64,000 bases of DNA, from NCBI RefSeq assembly GCF_001713355.1, contig NZ_CP016448.1, positions 434,001-498,000 on the forward strand, given 5' to 3'. Positions 27,946 through 35,717 of the stretch are shown one piece after another (the first letter of the stretch is position 1; every line of letters begins with the position of its first letter). This DNA comes from Methyloversatilis sp. RAC08 (lineage in GTDB: Bacteria; Pseudomonadota; Gammaproteobacteria; Burkholderiales; Rhodocyclaceae). The notes beneath the pieces were generated by a model. It was not told the origin of the DNA. It ran no database searches and was given only the letters and a program-made list of their open reading frames with translations. The translations under genes were made by a program, and so were the position numbers.

Positions 27946-28018
27946 CGCACAAAGGAGAAAAGCAAGTCTGACGACGGGCTTTTCTTTCCGACTGCCTTTG
28001 CGTTATTGCCGCGCCCGG
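27946..28018. repeat. Left copy of a 73-bp direct repeat (tRNA-Arg 3' end and terminator)
   Basis: Aligned without gaps to 28789-28861, 66 of 73 bases match. The right copy covers the rho-independent terminator and the last bases of tRNA-Arg including CCA. This left copy has the same layout but a damaged hairpin stem and no tRNA. The toxin-antitoxin genes lie between the two copies. Confidence 0.85.
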
Positions 28019-28053
28019 CTCTTCACCCCCCGGTTTTCCGGAACATTCCGCGC

Positions 28054-28081
28054 TTGCTTGTTATATTGGAAAACGTATAAA
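28054..28081 (+). promoter_or_regulatory. Possible promoter of the toxin-antitoxin module
   Basis: TTGCTT (28054-28059) and TATAAA (28076-28081) are separated by 16 bp. TATATT at 28062-28067 is an alternative -10. The region is AT-rich in an otherwise GC-rich stretch. The -10 sits only 6 nt before the toxin ATG, so the true arrangement is uncertain. Confidence 0.3.
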
Positions 28082-28087
28082 TTGACG

Positions 28088-28415
28088 ATGAAGTCGATTC
28101 TTTGGATGGGCGACAGCCTGAAGGCCATGTCTGCATTCCCGCCTGATGCGAAGCGCGAAGCCGGGTATCAGTTGTGGGCCGTTCAGCAAGGCGGCGACCC
28201 AAGCGACTGGAAGCCCATGTCGGGAATCGGCGCAGGCGTGCGGGAGATTCGCATCCGCACCGAAAGCGCCTATCGCGTGGTGTACGTGGCGAAGTTCGAA
28301 GAAGCCGTCTATGTTGCACGCCTTCATCAAGAAGACACAGCGCACGTCGAAGGCCGATATCGATCTGGCGGCGCGCCGTTACCGAGATCTGCTGGCAACG
28401 ATTGAAACGAAATGA
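28088..28415 (+). pseudogene. HigB/Gp49-like toxin gene, frameshifted
   Basis: Residues from MKSILWMGDSLKAMSAFP through VYVAKFEEAVYV match RelE/HigB-superfamily toxins of the phage Gp49-like type. At about 28305-28318 the frame changes: the frame that starts at 28088 goes on to a non-family tail and stops at 28405. The +1 frame instead continues with the family C-terminus (HAFIKKTQRTSKAD.., RRYRDLLATIETK) and stops at 28415, overlapping the antitoxin ATG by 4 bp. One extra base or two missing bases explain this. It is an inactivated toxin, a sequencing error, or possibly a frameshift site. It would be an mRNA interferase if intact. Confidence 0.75.
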
Positions 28416-28726
28416 GCACACCTGACACGACCATCGAAAGGGGCAGCGGTAACGTCTTTGCCGACTTGGGCTTCGATCCGGAAGAGGCACAACACCTGGC
28501 ACTGCGATCAGAACTGATGCATGCGATCCGTAAGTATGTCGCGGACAGCGACCAGACGCAGCAGCGGGCTGCCCGCCTGATGGGGGTGACGCAGCCGCGG
28601 CTGAACATGCTGCTGAAGGGAAAGATCAACGAATTCAGCCTGGATGCGCTGGTAAGCATGCTCGCAAAGGCCGGAATGCGCGTTGAGATGAAAGTGAAAA
28701 AGGCGCCGGCTCGCAAGGCAGCCTGA
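28412..28726 (+). CDS. XRE-family antitoxin (HigA-like)
   Basis: A 104-residue protein with a helix-turn-helix (QTQQRAARLMGVTQPRLNML, near residues 48-68) in the pattern of the small HigA-2/COG5606 antitoxins encoded after Gp49-like toxins. It presumably binds and neutralises the toxin and represses the module's promoter. The C-terminal tail KVKKAPARKA is basic. The 4-bp overlap with the toxin's +1 frame supports coupling in the ancestral operon. Confidence 0.85.
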   Translation: MSTPDTTIERGSGNVFADLGFDPEEAQHLALRSELMHAIRKYVADSDQTQQRAARLMGVTQPRLNMLLKGKINEFSLDALVSMLAKAGMRVEMKVKKAPARKAA

Positions 28727-28788
28727 GGATCATCGACATTCAAACCAGGGTGCTGCCCCCGCCCCGCAGCCCATCACCCATCCCCGAC

Positions 28789-28861
28789 CGCACAAAAGAA
28801 AAAAGCCAGTCTGACGACTGGCTTTTCTTTCCGACTGTCTTTGCGTTGTTGGCGCGCCCGG
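28789..28861. repeat. Right copy of the 73-bp direct repeat
   Basis: Matches 27946-28018 at 66 of 73 positions. It includes the intact terminator hairpin of the tRNA genes and ends within the acceptor stem of tRNA-Arg. Confidence 0.85.
28795..28826 (-). terminator. Rho-independent terminator of the tRNA-Arg transcript
   Basis: A perfect 11-bp stem, AAAAGCCAGTC / GACTGGCTTTT (28801-28811 and 28816-28826), with a 4-nt loop, followed on the minus strand by a T-rich tail. It lies 24 nt beyond the tRNA CCA end. Confidence 0.85.
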
Positions 28862-28926
28862 AGCGATTCGAACGCCCGACCCCTTGGTTCGTAGCCAAGT
28901 ACTCTATCCAGCTGAGCTACGGGCGC
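28850..28926 (-). tRNA. tRNA-Arg (anticodon ACG), CCA encoded
   Basis: A 77-nt cloverleaf on the minus strand: acceptor GCGCCCG / CGGGCGC, D-loop AGCTCAGCTGGATAGAGT, anticodon stem CTTGG / CCAAG around loop CTACGAA, and T-arm GTTCGAATC. Discriminator G and a genomic CCA follow. Confidence 0.95.
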
Positions 28927-28980
28927 GCTGCAAAGAGGCAAGATATTAGCACAAATATACTGCCGTTCAAGCTCTGAAAC

Positions 28981-29074
28981 TGGCGGAGGAGGAGGGATTC
29001 GAACCCTCGATACAGGTTTTGGCCCGTATGCTCCCTTAGCAGGGGAGTGCCTTCGACCACTCGGCCACCCCTCC
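28981..29074 (-). tRNA. tRNA-Ser (anticodon GCT), CCA encoded
   Basis: A 94-nt class II tRNA: acceptor GGAGGGG, anticodon loop CTGCTAA between CTCCC and GGGAG, a long variable arm (ACGGGCC / paired region), T-arm GGTTCGAATCC, and terminal GCCA. It is 54 bp upstream of tRNA-Arg on the same strand and probably cotranscribed with it. Confidence 0.95.
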
Positions 29075-29149
29075 GGTCCTTCCAAAAGCGCGCGAATCAT
29101 ACCGCCTGACCCTGCCCGGGTCAAACGCGCATCGCGCCTGCCGAGCGGA

Positions 29150-30388
29150 TCAAGCCGCCGGCTGGTCGAGTTCGAACGCGCGGTGCAGCACGCGCACGGC
29201 GAGTTCGAGGTACTTCTCGTCGAGTACCACCGACACCTTGATTTCGGATGTCGAAATCATCTGGATGTTGATGCCCTCTTCGGCCAGCGTGCGGAACATC
29301 TTGCTGGCGACGCCCGGGTGCGAACGCATGCCGACGCCGACCGCCGACACCTTGCAGATCTTGTTGTCGCCCTTGATCTCGCGCGCGCCGATGTGCTGGC
29401 GCACGCCTTCGACGATTTCCATCGCCTTGGCGAACTCGCCGCGGTTGACCGTGAACGAGAAGTCGGTCGAGCCGTCGTGGCCGACGTTCTGGATGATCAT
29501 GTCGACGTCGATGTTGGCGTCGGCGATCGGGCCGAGGATCTGGTAGGCGATGCCCGGGCGGTCAGGCACGCCCAGTACGGTGATCTTGGCTTCGTCGCGG
29601 TTGAACGCGATGCCGGAAATGATGGGTTGTTCCATATTGGCTTCTTCCTCGACAGTAATCAGCGTGCCCGGACCTTCGTGGCCCTCGTCCTCGAAACTGG
29701 ACAGCACGCGCAGCTTGACCTTGTACTTGCCTGCGAACTCGACCGAGCGGATCTGCAGCACCTTGGAGCCGAGGCTGGCCATTTCGAGCATTTCCTCGAA
29801 GGTGATGCGGTCGAGCCGGCGCGCTTCGGGGACGATGCGCGGGTCGGTGGTGTACACCCCGTCGACATCGGTGAAGATCTGGCACTCGTCTGCTTTCAGT
29901 GCCGCGGCCAGCGCGACGCCGGTGGTGTCGGAGCCGCCGCGGCCGAGCGTGGTGATGTTGCCGTCGGCATCCACCCCCTGGAAACCCGCCACCACGACCA
30001 CATTGCCGTCGTCGAGATCGCGCCGGATGTTGCGTTCGTCGATGGACAGGATGCGCGCCTTGGTGAACGCGCTGTCAGTCAGGATGCGCACCTGACCGCC
30101 GGTGTAGCTGCGCGCCTTCAGCCCGAGATCCTTCAGCGCCATCGACAGCAGGCCGATGGTGACCTGCTCGCCGGTCGACGCGAGCACGTCGAGTTCGCGC
30201 GGATCGGGTGCCGGCGACACCTCTTTCGCGAGACCGAGCAGGCGGTTGGTTTCGCCGCTCATCGCCGACACCACGACGATCACCTGATCGCCGCGGGCAA
30301 CGTAGCGCGCGACGCGGCGCGCCACGCTCTTGATGCGGTCGGGCTTGCCGACCGACGTACCGCCGTATTTCTGGACTATGAGGGCCAT
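29150..30388 (-). CDS. lysC: Aspartate kinase
   Basis: Catalyses ATP-dependent phosphorylation of aspartate, the first step to lysine, methionine and threonine. The N-terminal kinase motif is KYGGTSVG at residues 7-14, with [20 protein letters not shown] in the kinase core and two C-terminal ACT domains ([17 protein letters not shown] and [19 protein letters not shown]) that bind feedback inhibitors. It is 412 residues, the usual length. ATG 30388 is chosen because the family begins [10 protein letters not shown]; the 52 extra codons upstream are not family sequence. The tRNA-Ser gene follows downstream on the same strand. Confidence 0.96.
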   Translation of the reverse strand: MALIVQKYGGTSVGKPDRIKSVARRVARYVARGDQVIVVVSAMSGETNRLLGLAKEVSPAPDPRELDVLASTGEQVTIGLLSMALKDLGLKARSYTGGQVRILTDSAFTKARILSIDERNIRRDLDDGNVVVVAGFQGVDADGNITTLGRGGSDTTGVALAAALKADECQIFTDVDGVYTTDPRIVPEARRLDRITFEEMLEMASLGSKVLQIRSVEFAGKYKVKLRVLSSFEDEGHEGPGTLITVEEEANMEQPIISGIAFNRDEAKITVLGVPDRPGIAYQILGPIADANIDVDMIIQNVGHDGSTDFSFTVNRGEFAKAMEIVEGVRQHIGAREIKGDNKICKVSAVGVGMRSHPGVASKMFRTLAEEGINIQMISTSEIKVSVVLDEKYLELAVRVLHRAFELDQPAA

Positions 30389-30707
30389 CTGTACTTCCGC
30401 AGCGTTATACGAAAACCGGCGATTGTAACCGATCCGCCCGGCAGCACGCCGCGCCGCGCTCGCAACCGATGACCGGCTGGCATGTTCGCGGACCGCTCGG
30501 CGCACCGGCTTTTCGCGCAGCAATCGAGTTGCAAAAATATGCAAATCTGTTTGATACAGGACGATGCGATCATTTATACTGAATTTCTCTTATGCCTTTA
30601 GTGATAGGAGAAACGCAGCATATTTATGCGATTCGGCAAGTTGCCCGGACCGGACTTTCAAGGCAGGCACGGCTGGGTCGTCATTCATTTCTTCAAGGAC
30701 AACGAGC
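30389..30707. other. Divergent intergenic region between lysC and the XRE regulator
   Basis: It holds the promoter at 30551-30580 and a ~120-nt leader for the regulator gene, and presumably the lysC promoter. No gene is seen. A plus-strand frame open through the leader has no ribosome-binding site or family features. Confidence 0.45.
30551..30580 (+). promoter_or_regulatory. Sigma-70-type promoter of the XRE regulator
   Basis: TTGATA (30551-30556) and TATACT (30575-30580) are 18 bp apart. The surrounding DNA is AT-rich. It implies a leader of about 120 nt before the ATG at 30708. Confidence 0.5.
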
Positions 30708-31001
30708 ATGAAATCCACTGACACCATCGATGCACGAGAGATTCGCAAGAAGCTGGGCATGAACCAGTCGCAGTTCTGGTCGCGTCTCGGCGTGACGCAG
30801 AGCGGCGGATCCCGCTACGAAAGCGGCCGCAACATGCCCAAGCCTGTTCAGGCTCTGCTGCGCCTGGTTCATGTCGAACAGATCGACATCAGCAAGATCC
30901 GTCGCGAAGACATGGATGTCGTCGAGTACCTGCGCGCGACCGATCCGGAAACCTTCAAGCGTCTGAAGAAGGAAGCCAAGGCCTATCGCAAGGCCGGCTG
31001 A
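30708..31001 (+). CDS. XRE-like helix-turn-helix regulator, 97 residues
   Basis: The start ATG follows AAGGA with correct spacing; the longer frame upstream is leader. An N-terminal helix-turn-helix (EIRKKLGMNQSQFWSRLGVT, residues ~9-28, then QSGGSRYESGRN) is of the kind in small XRE/HipB-like regulators. The C-terminal part is charged and ends in KRLKKEAKAYRKAG. It is a single-gene transcript with its own promoter and a strong terminator. Its target is unknown; its size would also fit an orphan antitoxin. Confidence 0.82.
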   Translation: MKSTDTIDAREIRKKLGMNQSQFWSRLGVTQSGGSRYESGRNMPKPVQALLRLVHVEQIDISKIRREDMDVVEYLRATDPETFKRLKKEAKAYRKAG

Positions 31002-31020
31002 TTCTCAAGCAGCTGAAGAC

Positions 31021-31051
31021 AAGAAAAGGAAGGCTCTGCCTTCCTTTTCTT
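31021..31051 (+). terminator. Rho-independent terminator of the XRE regulator
   Basis: A perfect 14-bp stem AAGAAAAGGAAGGC / GCCTTCCTTTTCTT with a TCT loop. The T-rich descending arm ends the structure. It lies 20 bp after the stop codon. Confidence 0.85.
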
Positions 31052-31077
31052 CGTTCACGGTGAGGCTTCAAGCGCAG

Positions 31078-31620
31078 GGACTGTGGGAGCGACGGCCTCG
31101 TCGCGATCAGTGCCATGACCATCGCTGTGCAAAGTGCGCATCGCGGCGAGGCCTCAAGCGAAGGCGATGTATCTGTGGGAGCGACGGCCTCGTCGCGATC
31201 AGTGCCATGATCATCGCTGTGCAAAGTGCGCATCGCGGCGAGGCCGCCGATCCCACAGGCTGCCGATCCCACAGCGGCCGCCTGTGCATCAGGAGTGGCG
31301 CGCCTCCGAAGATCACGGCGAGACTTCAAGCGAAGGCGATGTATCTGTGGGAGCGACGACCTCGTCGCGATCGGTGCCATGACCATCGCTGTGCAAAGTG
31401 CGCATCGCGGCAAGGCCTCAAGCGAAGGCGATGTATCTGTGGGAGCGACGGCCCCGTCGCGATCAGTGCCATGACCAGCGCTGTGCAAAGTGCGCATCGC
31501 GGCGAGGCCTCAAGCGAAGGTGATGTATCTGTGGGAGCGACGGCCTCGTCGCGATCAGTGCCATGACCAGCGCTGTGCGACGTGCGCATCGCGGCGAGGC
31601 CGCCGCTCCCACAGGCGCCG
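31078..31620. repeat. 92-bp tandem REP/BIME array
   Basis: Units start with TGTGGGAGCGACGGCCTCGT at 31082, 31174, 31346, 31438 and 31530. The spacing is 92 bp, except one place where an ~80-bp degenerate stretch (31255-31320) is inserted. Each unit pairs a REP (GAGCGACGGCC) with an inverted one (GCATCGCGGCGAGGCC), joined by CATCGCTGTGCAAAGTGC. The last unit ends in GGCCGCCGCTCCCACAGGCGCCG, directly at the IS110 junction. Confidence 0.88.
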
Positions 31621-31636
31621 CTTGTATGTTCTGTCT

Positions 31637-31811
31637 CGGCAAGTTGTAGTGAGAACTTGTCGGGGTGGAGGGACTAACGCCGCTTCTGGCTTTTGCACAG
31701 ACCGTGGGAGATATCGTCCCGCCCCTCACCATCGAGCACCCATGAGGAATCCATCGACGCGGCCCTCGCCGGCCCTGATCGACCATATCCTGCAAGCGAT
31801 TGCCTGGTGAG
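31637..31811 (+). ncRNA. Candidate bridge/seek RNA of IS110 copy 2
   Basis: Three foldable parts lie in order between the element's left end and the transposase. The 5' stem-loop is CGGCAAGTT / AACTTGTCG (31637-31645, 31654-31662). The first loop is closed by GGGAC / GTCCC (31670-31674, 31716-31720). The second is closed by CTCACC / GGTGAG (31725-31730, 31806-31811), extended by ATCG / CGAT. The first loop contains CGCCGCT (31678-31684), identical to the left target half, and GTGGGAG (31704-31710), the complement of the right half CTCCCAC. Both include the CT core. This is the expected target-binding loop. The second loop has weaker matches to the element's own ends: GAATC near 31746-31752, and TGCAAG at 31791-31796 pairing with CTTGTA through one wobble. 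Confidence 0.75.
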
Positions 31812-31851
31812 TCCCGACAAGTCCCTAAACCTTAGTCGGGAGCGCCTGTTC

Positions 31852-32817
31852 ATGACAAGTCAGCCTTCGCCGATTCACATCGGCATCGACGTATCCAAAG
31901 CCAGCCTCGATATCGCACTGGGCGAGCACGGCCCGGTGCAGCGCATCGACAACACCCCTCTAGCCATCCGGGCCTGGCTGCGCACCTTGCCCAGCGGCCC
32001 GCTGCACATCGGCTGCGAGGCCACCGGCACCTACCACCTCGCGCTGCGCGACGCCGTGATCAAGGCCGGGCACCCGCTCTACCTGATCGACGGCTACCGC
32101 CTCTCGCGCTACCGCGGCGCCACCAGCGTGCGGGCCAAGACCGACCCGATCGACGCCCGGCTCATCGCCCGCTACGTCGCCAAAGAGGGCTCGCACCTGC
32201 GCCCCTACACGCTGCCGCCCGAGGCCACGCAACGCGTGCAGCAACTGCTGCGTCGTCGCGCCACCCTGGTCCGGACCGCCGTCATCTTGCGCCAGAGCCT
32301 GTTCGATCTGCCCGGCTTCAAGCGCGAGGTGCGCGCCTTGCTGGCCAAGGCCGACCGGCTCGCCCAGCAGATTCAGGCCCAGATCGTGGAAAAGCTCAAA
32401 GCCAGCGACTGGATCGACGATCACCGCCGCTGCCAGGGTATCGAAGGCGTCGGTCCGCTGAGCGCCGCCGCCTTGTGCGCGACCTTCCATCGGGGCGCCT
32501 TCAAAAGCGCAGACGCCTTCATCGCCTATCTCGGGCTCGATGTGTGCGTGCGCCAATCGGGAAACCAGAACGCCCGCGGCACCCTGAGCAAAAAGGGCGA
32601 CCCGGAGGTGCGCCGACTCCTGCACAACGCCGCCATGGCAGCCAGCCGCTCAGCCACCTGGAAACCCTTCTATCAGGCCTGCATCGCTCGCGGATTCTCC
32701 TGCACTCAGGCCCTCGTCGCACTCGCGAGAAAGATCGCTCGCGTTGCGTTCTCTCTCATGAAAACCGGCTCGCAATACCAACCCAGGGAGCACAAAAACA
32801 CTTGTGCTCAGACATAG
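31852..32817 (+). CDS. IS110-family transposase, copy 2
   Basis: Same 321-residue protein as copy 1, with DEDD residues Asp13, Glu56, Asp98, Asp101 and Ser246. The start ATG 31852 follows GGGAGCG. Three identical copies within 38 kb imply recent transposition. It ends 70 bp from the stop codon of the convergent gspD gene. Confidence 0.93.
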   Translation: MTSQPSPIHIGIDVSKASLDIALGEHGPVQRIDNTPLAIRAWLRTLPSGPLHIGCEATGTYHLALRDAVIKAGHPLYLIDGYRLSRYRGATSVRAKTDPIDARLIARYVAKEGSHLRPYTLPPEATQRVQQLLRRRATLVRTAVILRQSLFDLPGFKREVRALLAKADRLAQQIQAQIVEKLKASDWIDDHRRCQGIEGVGPLSAAALCATFHRGAFKSADAFIAYLGLDVCVRQSGNQNARGTLSKKGDPEVRRLLHNAAMAASRSATWKPFYQACIARGFSCTQALVALARKIARVAFSLMKTGSQYQPREHKNTCAQT

Positions 32818-32886
32818 AATCTCCCACAGGTCGCCTATCCCACAGGCCGCCGCTCCCTCAGGGCGCGGCGATCCCTGCTGCGACCA

Positions 32887-35205
32887 TCATGGCTTGATCG
32901 TGATATCGGCCGGTGACGGCGGCGACACGGGCAGCGGGTTGCCGTCGCCACCGAGCAGGGTGACGCTGCCGACCTGCACGCTGGTGCTGCCGATCGGTGC
33001 CGTCGGGCTGACCCGGAAGCGCACCTCGCTGCGCGCCTCCTGACCGTCACCGCCGGCGATGCTGACCGATGTGCGGCCCGGCGCGGTGACATTGCCCTGC
33101 GCGGTCAGCACGTTCGGGTCATACACCAGTTCGACCGTCGCCGGCTGGGCGCCGGCCGGTACCGTCATCGACACGGTCACGCCCGCTTCGCCGCCGATGG
33201 CCGCCTCGCCGGTCGATTGCATGCGCAGCTCGACCTGTCCGGGGGCGTCTGCCGGTTCTTCGCCCGGACCTGGTTCGGGCGGTTCCGGCACCAGCGGACG
33301 TGCGACCGGCGCGGCCACAGCGGCACCGCCGCCGCCACCCGAACTCGACAGCCTTACACCCTGATCCTTGCCGGTCTTGCGCACCGACAGCGACGGCGCA
33401 CCGACGGCGGCCTCGGTGCCGGCGGCCAGCGCCGGCATGATGTGCGCCGGGCGGTTCAGGTTGCGCACGATGCGCGGCGTGATCAGCAGAACGATTTCGG
33501 TCTTGTTGGTGCTGTTGCGCTCGCTCGAAAACAGTTTGCCGATGATGGGCAGATCGCCCAGCCCGGGCAGGCGCGACGCGCTTGAACGTTCTTCATCGGA
33601 AATCAGGCCGGCGAGAATCTGCGTTTCGCCGTCCTTCAGACGCAGTGCGGTCGCGGTCGACCGGGTGCCGATCTGGTAGGCGAGCGAGCTCTGCGGGCCC
33701 TGCACTTCGCGCACCACGCTCGACACTTCGAGCGTCATCTTGATGTCAACATCATCTTCGAGGTGGATCAGCGGCTCGACGTCGAGCTTCAGACCGACAT
33801 CGAGATAGGTGACCGACGCCGACACGCCGACGTTGGCGGTCGAGGTGGTGGTGAACACCGGCAGCTTTTCGCCGATGTGCACCTTGGCCTTTTCCTTGTT
33901 CTTCACGCGGATGCGCGGATTGGCCAGCAGGTTGGCCGAGCCGTCCTGCTTGCGCAGGTTCAGGATCAGACCCGGGTTGGAAATGTAGCCGGTGAGGTCG
34001 CTGATGTCGCTCAGCGGCACGACGCCGGGTGCGATTTCCTGGCCCGGCAGCTGCACGACGTTGCTGGTCACGCCGGCGGCGGTCGACTGCTGGATCACCT
34101 GCTGCTGCGAACGCAGCGCGCCGAAGCCGATCTGGTCCGGGAAATCCAGCCCCAGTTCCTTCAGCTTGTTGCTGCTGACTTCGAGCACCTCGACTTCCAG
34201 CATCACTTCGGGTTCGGCCACATCGACCGATTCCACCAGCTGTTCGGCCAAGCGGACCGCGTCTGCGGTGTCCTTCATCACGATGAGGTTGATGCGCTCA
34301 TCTATATAGATGTCCTTGGTCTTCACCACCGTCTTGATCAGGTTCTGCACCTGCTTGGCCTCGGCATTGACGAGGAAGAAGGTGCGCGTGACCATTTCCT
34401 TGTACTCGCGCTGCTTGGCCGCGGTGTTCGGGTAGATCAGCACGGTGTTGTCCGACAGCACGCTGCGCTCGAGCTGGTTGGTGATCAGGATGAGCCGCAA
34501 CACCTCGGCCACGGTCGTGTTGCGCACGAACAGCGTCACCTTCAGATCGGGCCGCACGTCCTTGTCGAACACGAAGTTGATGCCGGTCGAGCGGGCGATC
34601 GCCTCGAACACATTGCGCAGCGAGGTGTCGCGGAACTCGAGCGTGACCGGCTTCTGGAACAGGCCGCCCAGTTCCGCCGGCGCGGTCTGCTTCGGACGGG
34701 CCTGTTCGACCTCGCGCAGCATTTCGCGCGCGGCGGTGTGCGTGTTGTCCTGTTCGAGCACGTTGCGCAGACGCGCTTCGGCGCCGCCCATGTCCTTGCG
34801 TTCGAGCAGCGTGCGCGCTTCGCGCACCATCGCGTCGTGACGCACGCCGCGCGTCATCTGGTCGCGGATGAACTGGGCGCGCTGGTTGCGCGGGTCGAGC
34901 GTCTGCGCCTTGTCGAGTGCCGCGGTGGCTTCGTCGCGCCGGCCGGCCAGACGGGCGTTTTCCGCCTGTGCCAGCAATTTTGACACGGCGACTTCGCGCT
35001 GGCGGAAGAAGGTGGCGCGGAATTCGGGGTTGTCCGGCGCTTCCTTGGTCGCCTGTTCGAACAGGCTGAGCGCACGTTCCTGTTCGCCGCTGATGAGCGC
35101 CTTCTTGCCGTCTTCGAACGCCTGATTGGTGGCGCACCCGGCCAGGGTGACGGCGAGGAACGCAAAAGTTAGCGCGCGCAGGCGGGCTGGCTGGAATGCA
35201 GTCAT
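32887..35205 (-). CDS. gspD: Type II secretion secretin GspD with C-terminal cohesin-like domain (lipoprotein)
   Basis: Outer-membrane secretin of 772 residues. It has a lipoprotein signal (FLAVTLAGC, Cys at ~24), TPR-like repeats (~28-165), a secretin N-domain (VTLEFRDTSLRNVFEAIARS, LKVTLFVRNTTVAEVLRLIL) and N1-type repeats. The secretin channel domain runs from ~335 to 595 (LANPRIRVKNKEKAKVHIGEKLPVF is its core and ends IVLLITPRIVRN). A low-complexity Gly/Pro linker follows, then ~115 C-terminal residues (VTVSMTVPAGAQPATVELVY...) with the look of a cohesin domain. Canonical GspD lacks both the TPR N-terminus and the cohesin end. It is last in the operon. Confidence 0.87.
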   Translation of the reverse strand: MTAFQPARLRALTFAFLAVTLAGCATNQAFEDGKKALISGEQERALSLFEQATKEAPDNPEFRATFFRQREVAVSKLLAQAENARLAGRRDEATAALDKAQTLDPRNQRAQFIRDQMTRGVRHDAMVREARTLLERKDMGGAEARLRNVLEQDNTHTAAREMLREVEQARPKQTAPAELGGLFQKPVTLEFRDTSLRNVFEAIARSTGINFVFDKDVRPDLKVTLFVRNTTVAEVLRLILITNQLERSVLSDNTVLIYPNTAAKQREYKEMVTRTFFLVNAEAKQVQNLIKTVVKTKDIYIDERINLIVMKDTADAVRLAEQLVESVDVAEPEVMLEVEVLEVSSNKLKELGLDFPDQIGFGALRSQQQVIQQSTAAGVTSNVVQLPGQEIAPGVVPLSDISDLTGYISNPGLILNLRKQDGSANLLANPRIRVKNKEKAKVHIGEKLPVFTTTSTANVGVSASVTYLDVGLKLDVEPLIHLEDDVDIKMTLEVSSVVREVQGPQSSLAYQIGTRSTATALRLKDGETQILAGLISDEERSSASRLPGLGDLPIIGKLFSSERNSTNKTEIVLLITPRIVRNLNRPAHIMPALAAGTEAAVGAPSLSVRKTGKDQGVRLSSSGGGGGAAVAAPVARPLVPEPPEPGPGEEPADAPGQVELRMQSTGEAAIGGEAGVTVSMTVPAGAQPATVELVYDPNVLTAQGNVTAPGRTSVSIAGGDGQEARSEVRFRVSPTAPIGSTSVQVGSVTLLGGDGNPLPVSPPSPADITIKP

Positions 35206-35717
35206 GGGGCGCTTCCGATGGTCAGGGTCTGCCGCTGCTTGAGCGGTTCGAACATGAAGGTGATGGCCGTAGCCGTCACCGATTCAACGCGGTACTGGTT
35301 GTTCAGCAGGTCGCCGGCGCGCGCCGGCAGGATGCGTTCGCCCTGGGCGAGGAACACGGTGATGCCGCCCTCCTCCATCAGCTTGCCCTGATAGCGGAAC
35401 GGCAGCGGCGGCGCAACCGGCGCCGGCGGCGGTCCCTTGCGCGCCGCGATCGCAGCCAGTGCAGCCGGCGACGGCGCGGGCGGCAGGAAGCTGTGCGTGG
35501 CGAACAGGTCGCGCCCGACTTCGGCCGCGGCGCGTTCCGGTGCAGCGGCGATCAGCACGCCGGGCGCCTCGCCCGCTGCCGCCACGGCGCGCGCGGCACT
35601 GGACGGGCGACGGGTGTCGGCCGCAGACGGCTCGGCATCGCTTTCGTCGCCCAGGCCGGCGACGTACCACACGGCCGCCAGCGTGGCGGCCAGAGCCGCA
35701 ATCAGGCCGCGGTTCAT
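35202..35717 (-). CDS. GspC/PilP-like type II secretion component
   Basis: A 171-residue protein with one N-terminal membrane segment (LIAALAATLAAVWYVAGL), an Ala/Pro-rich linker and a small C-terminal beta domain (FRYQGKLMEEGGITVFLAQGERIL, ..LNNQYRVESVTATAITF) resembling the homology region of GspC/PilP. It would link the inner-membrane platform to the secretin gene product that follows. It overlaps gspD by 4 bp and the upstream gene by 4 bp. Confidence 0.65.
   Translation of the reverse strand: MNRGLIAALAATLAAVWYVAGLGDESDAEPSAADTRRPSSAARAVAAAGEAPGVLIAAAPERAAAEVGRDLFATHSFLPPAPSPAALAAIAARKGPPPAPVAPPLPFRYQGKLMEEGGITVFLAQGERILPARAGDLLNNQYRVESVTATAITFMFEPLKQRQTLTIGSAP

Larger units (their letters stand above)
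27632..28087. other. Intergenic region before the toxin-antitoxin module
   Basis: It holds the FNR-type promoter at 27.7 kb, then ~200 bp with no recognised feature, then a diverged copy (27946-28018) of the tRNA-Arg terminator region. An open plus-strand frame across it has no gene-like features. Confidence 0.45.
31621..32822 (+). mobile_element. IS110-family insertion sequence, copy 2 (1200 bp plus CT core)
   Basis: Identical in encoded protein and 5' region to copies 1 and 3. The left junction is CGCCG-CT-TGTATG (CT at 31621-31622) and the right junction AGAAT-CT-CCCACAG (CT at 32821-32822). Removing 1200 bp restores CGCCGCTCCCACAG, a REP border. There are no terminal inverted repeats and no target duplication beyond the CT core. 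Confidence 0.92.

Noticed and set aside
27691-28080. 129-codon plus-strand frame before the toxin-antitoxin genes
   Set aside because: It crosses the FNR-type promoter and the duplicated terminator and has no coding character.
29183-30472. 429-codon plus-strand frame opposite lysC
   Set aside because: The minus-strand aspartate kinase is full length with intact motifs; the opposite frame is a third-position artefact.
31693-31851. N-terminal 53-codon extension of the IS110 transposase
   Set aside because: The family begins at the IHIGIDVSK region; the extension is the structured RNA leader and ATG 31852 has a good ribosome-binding site.
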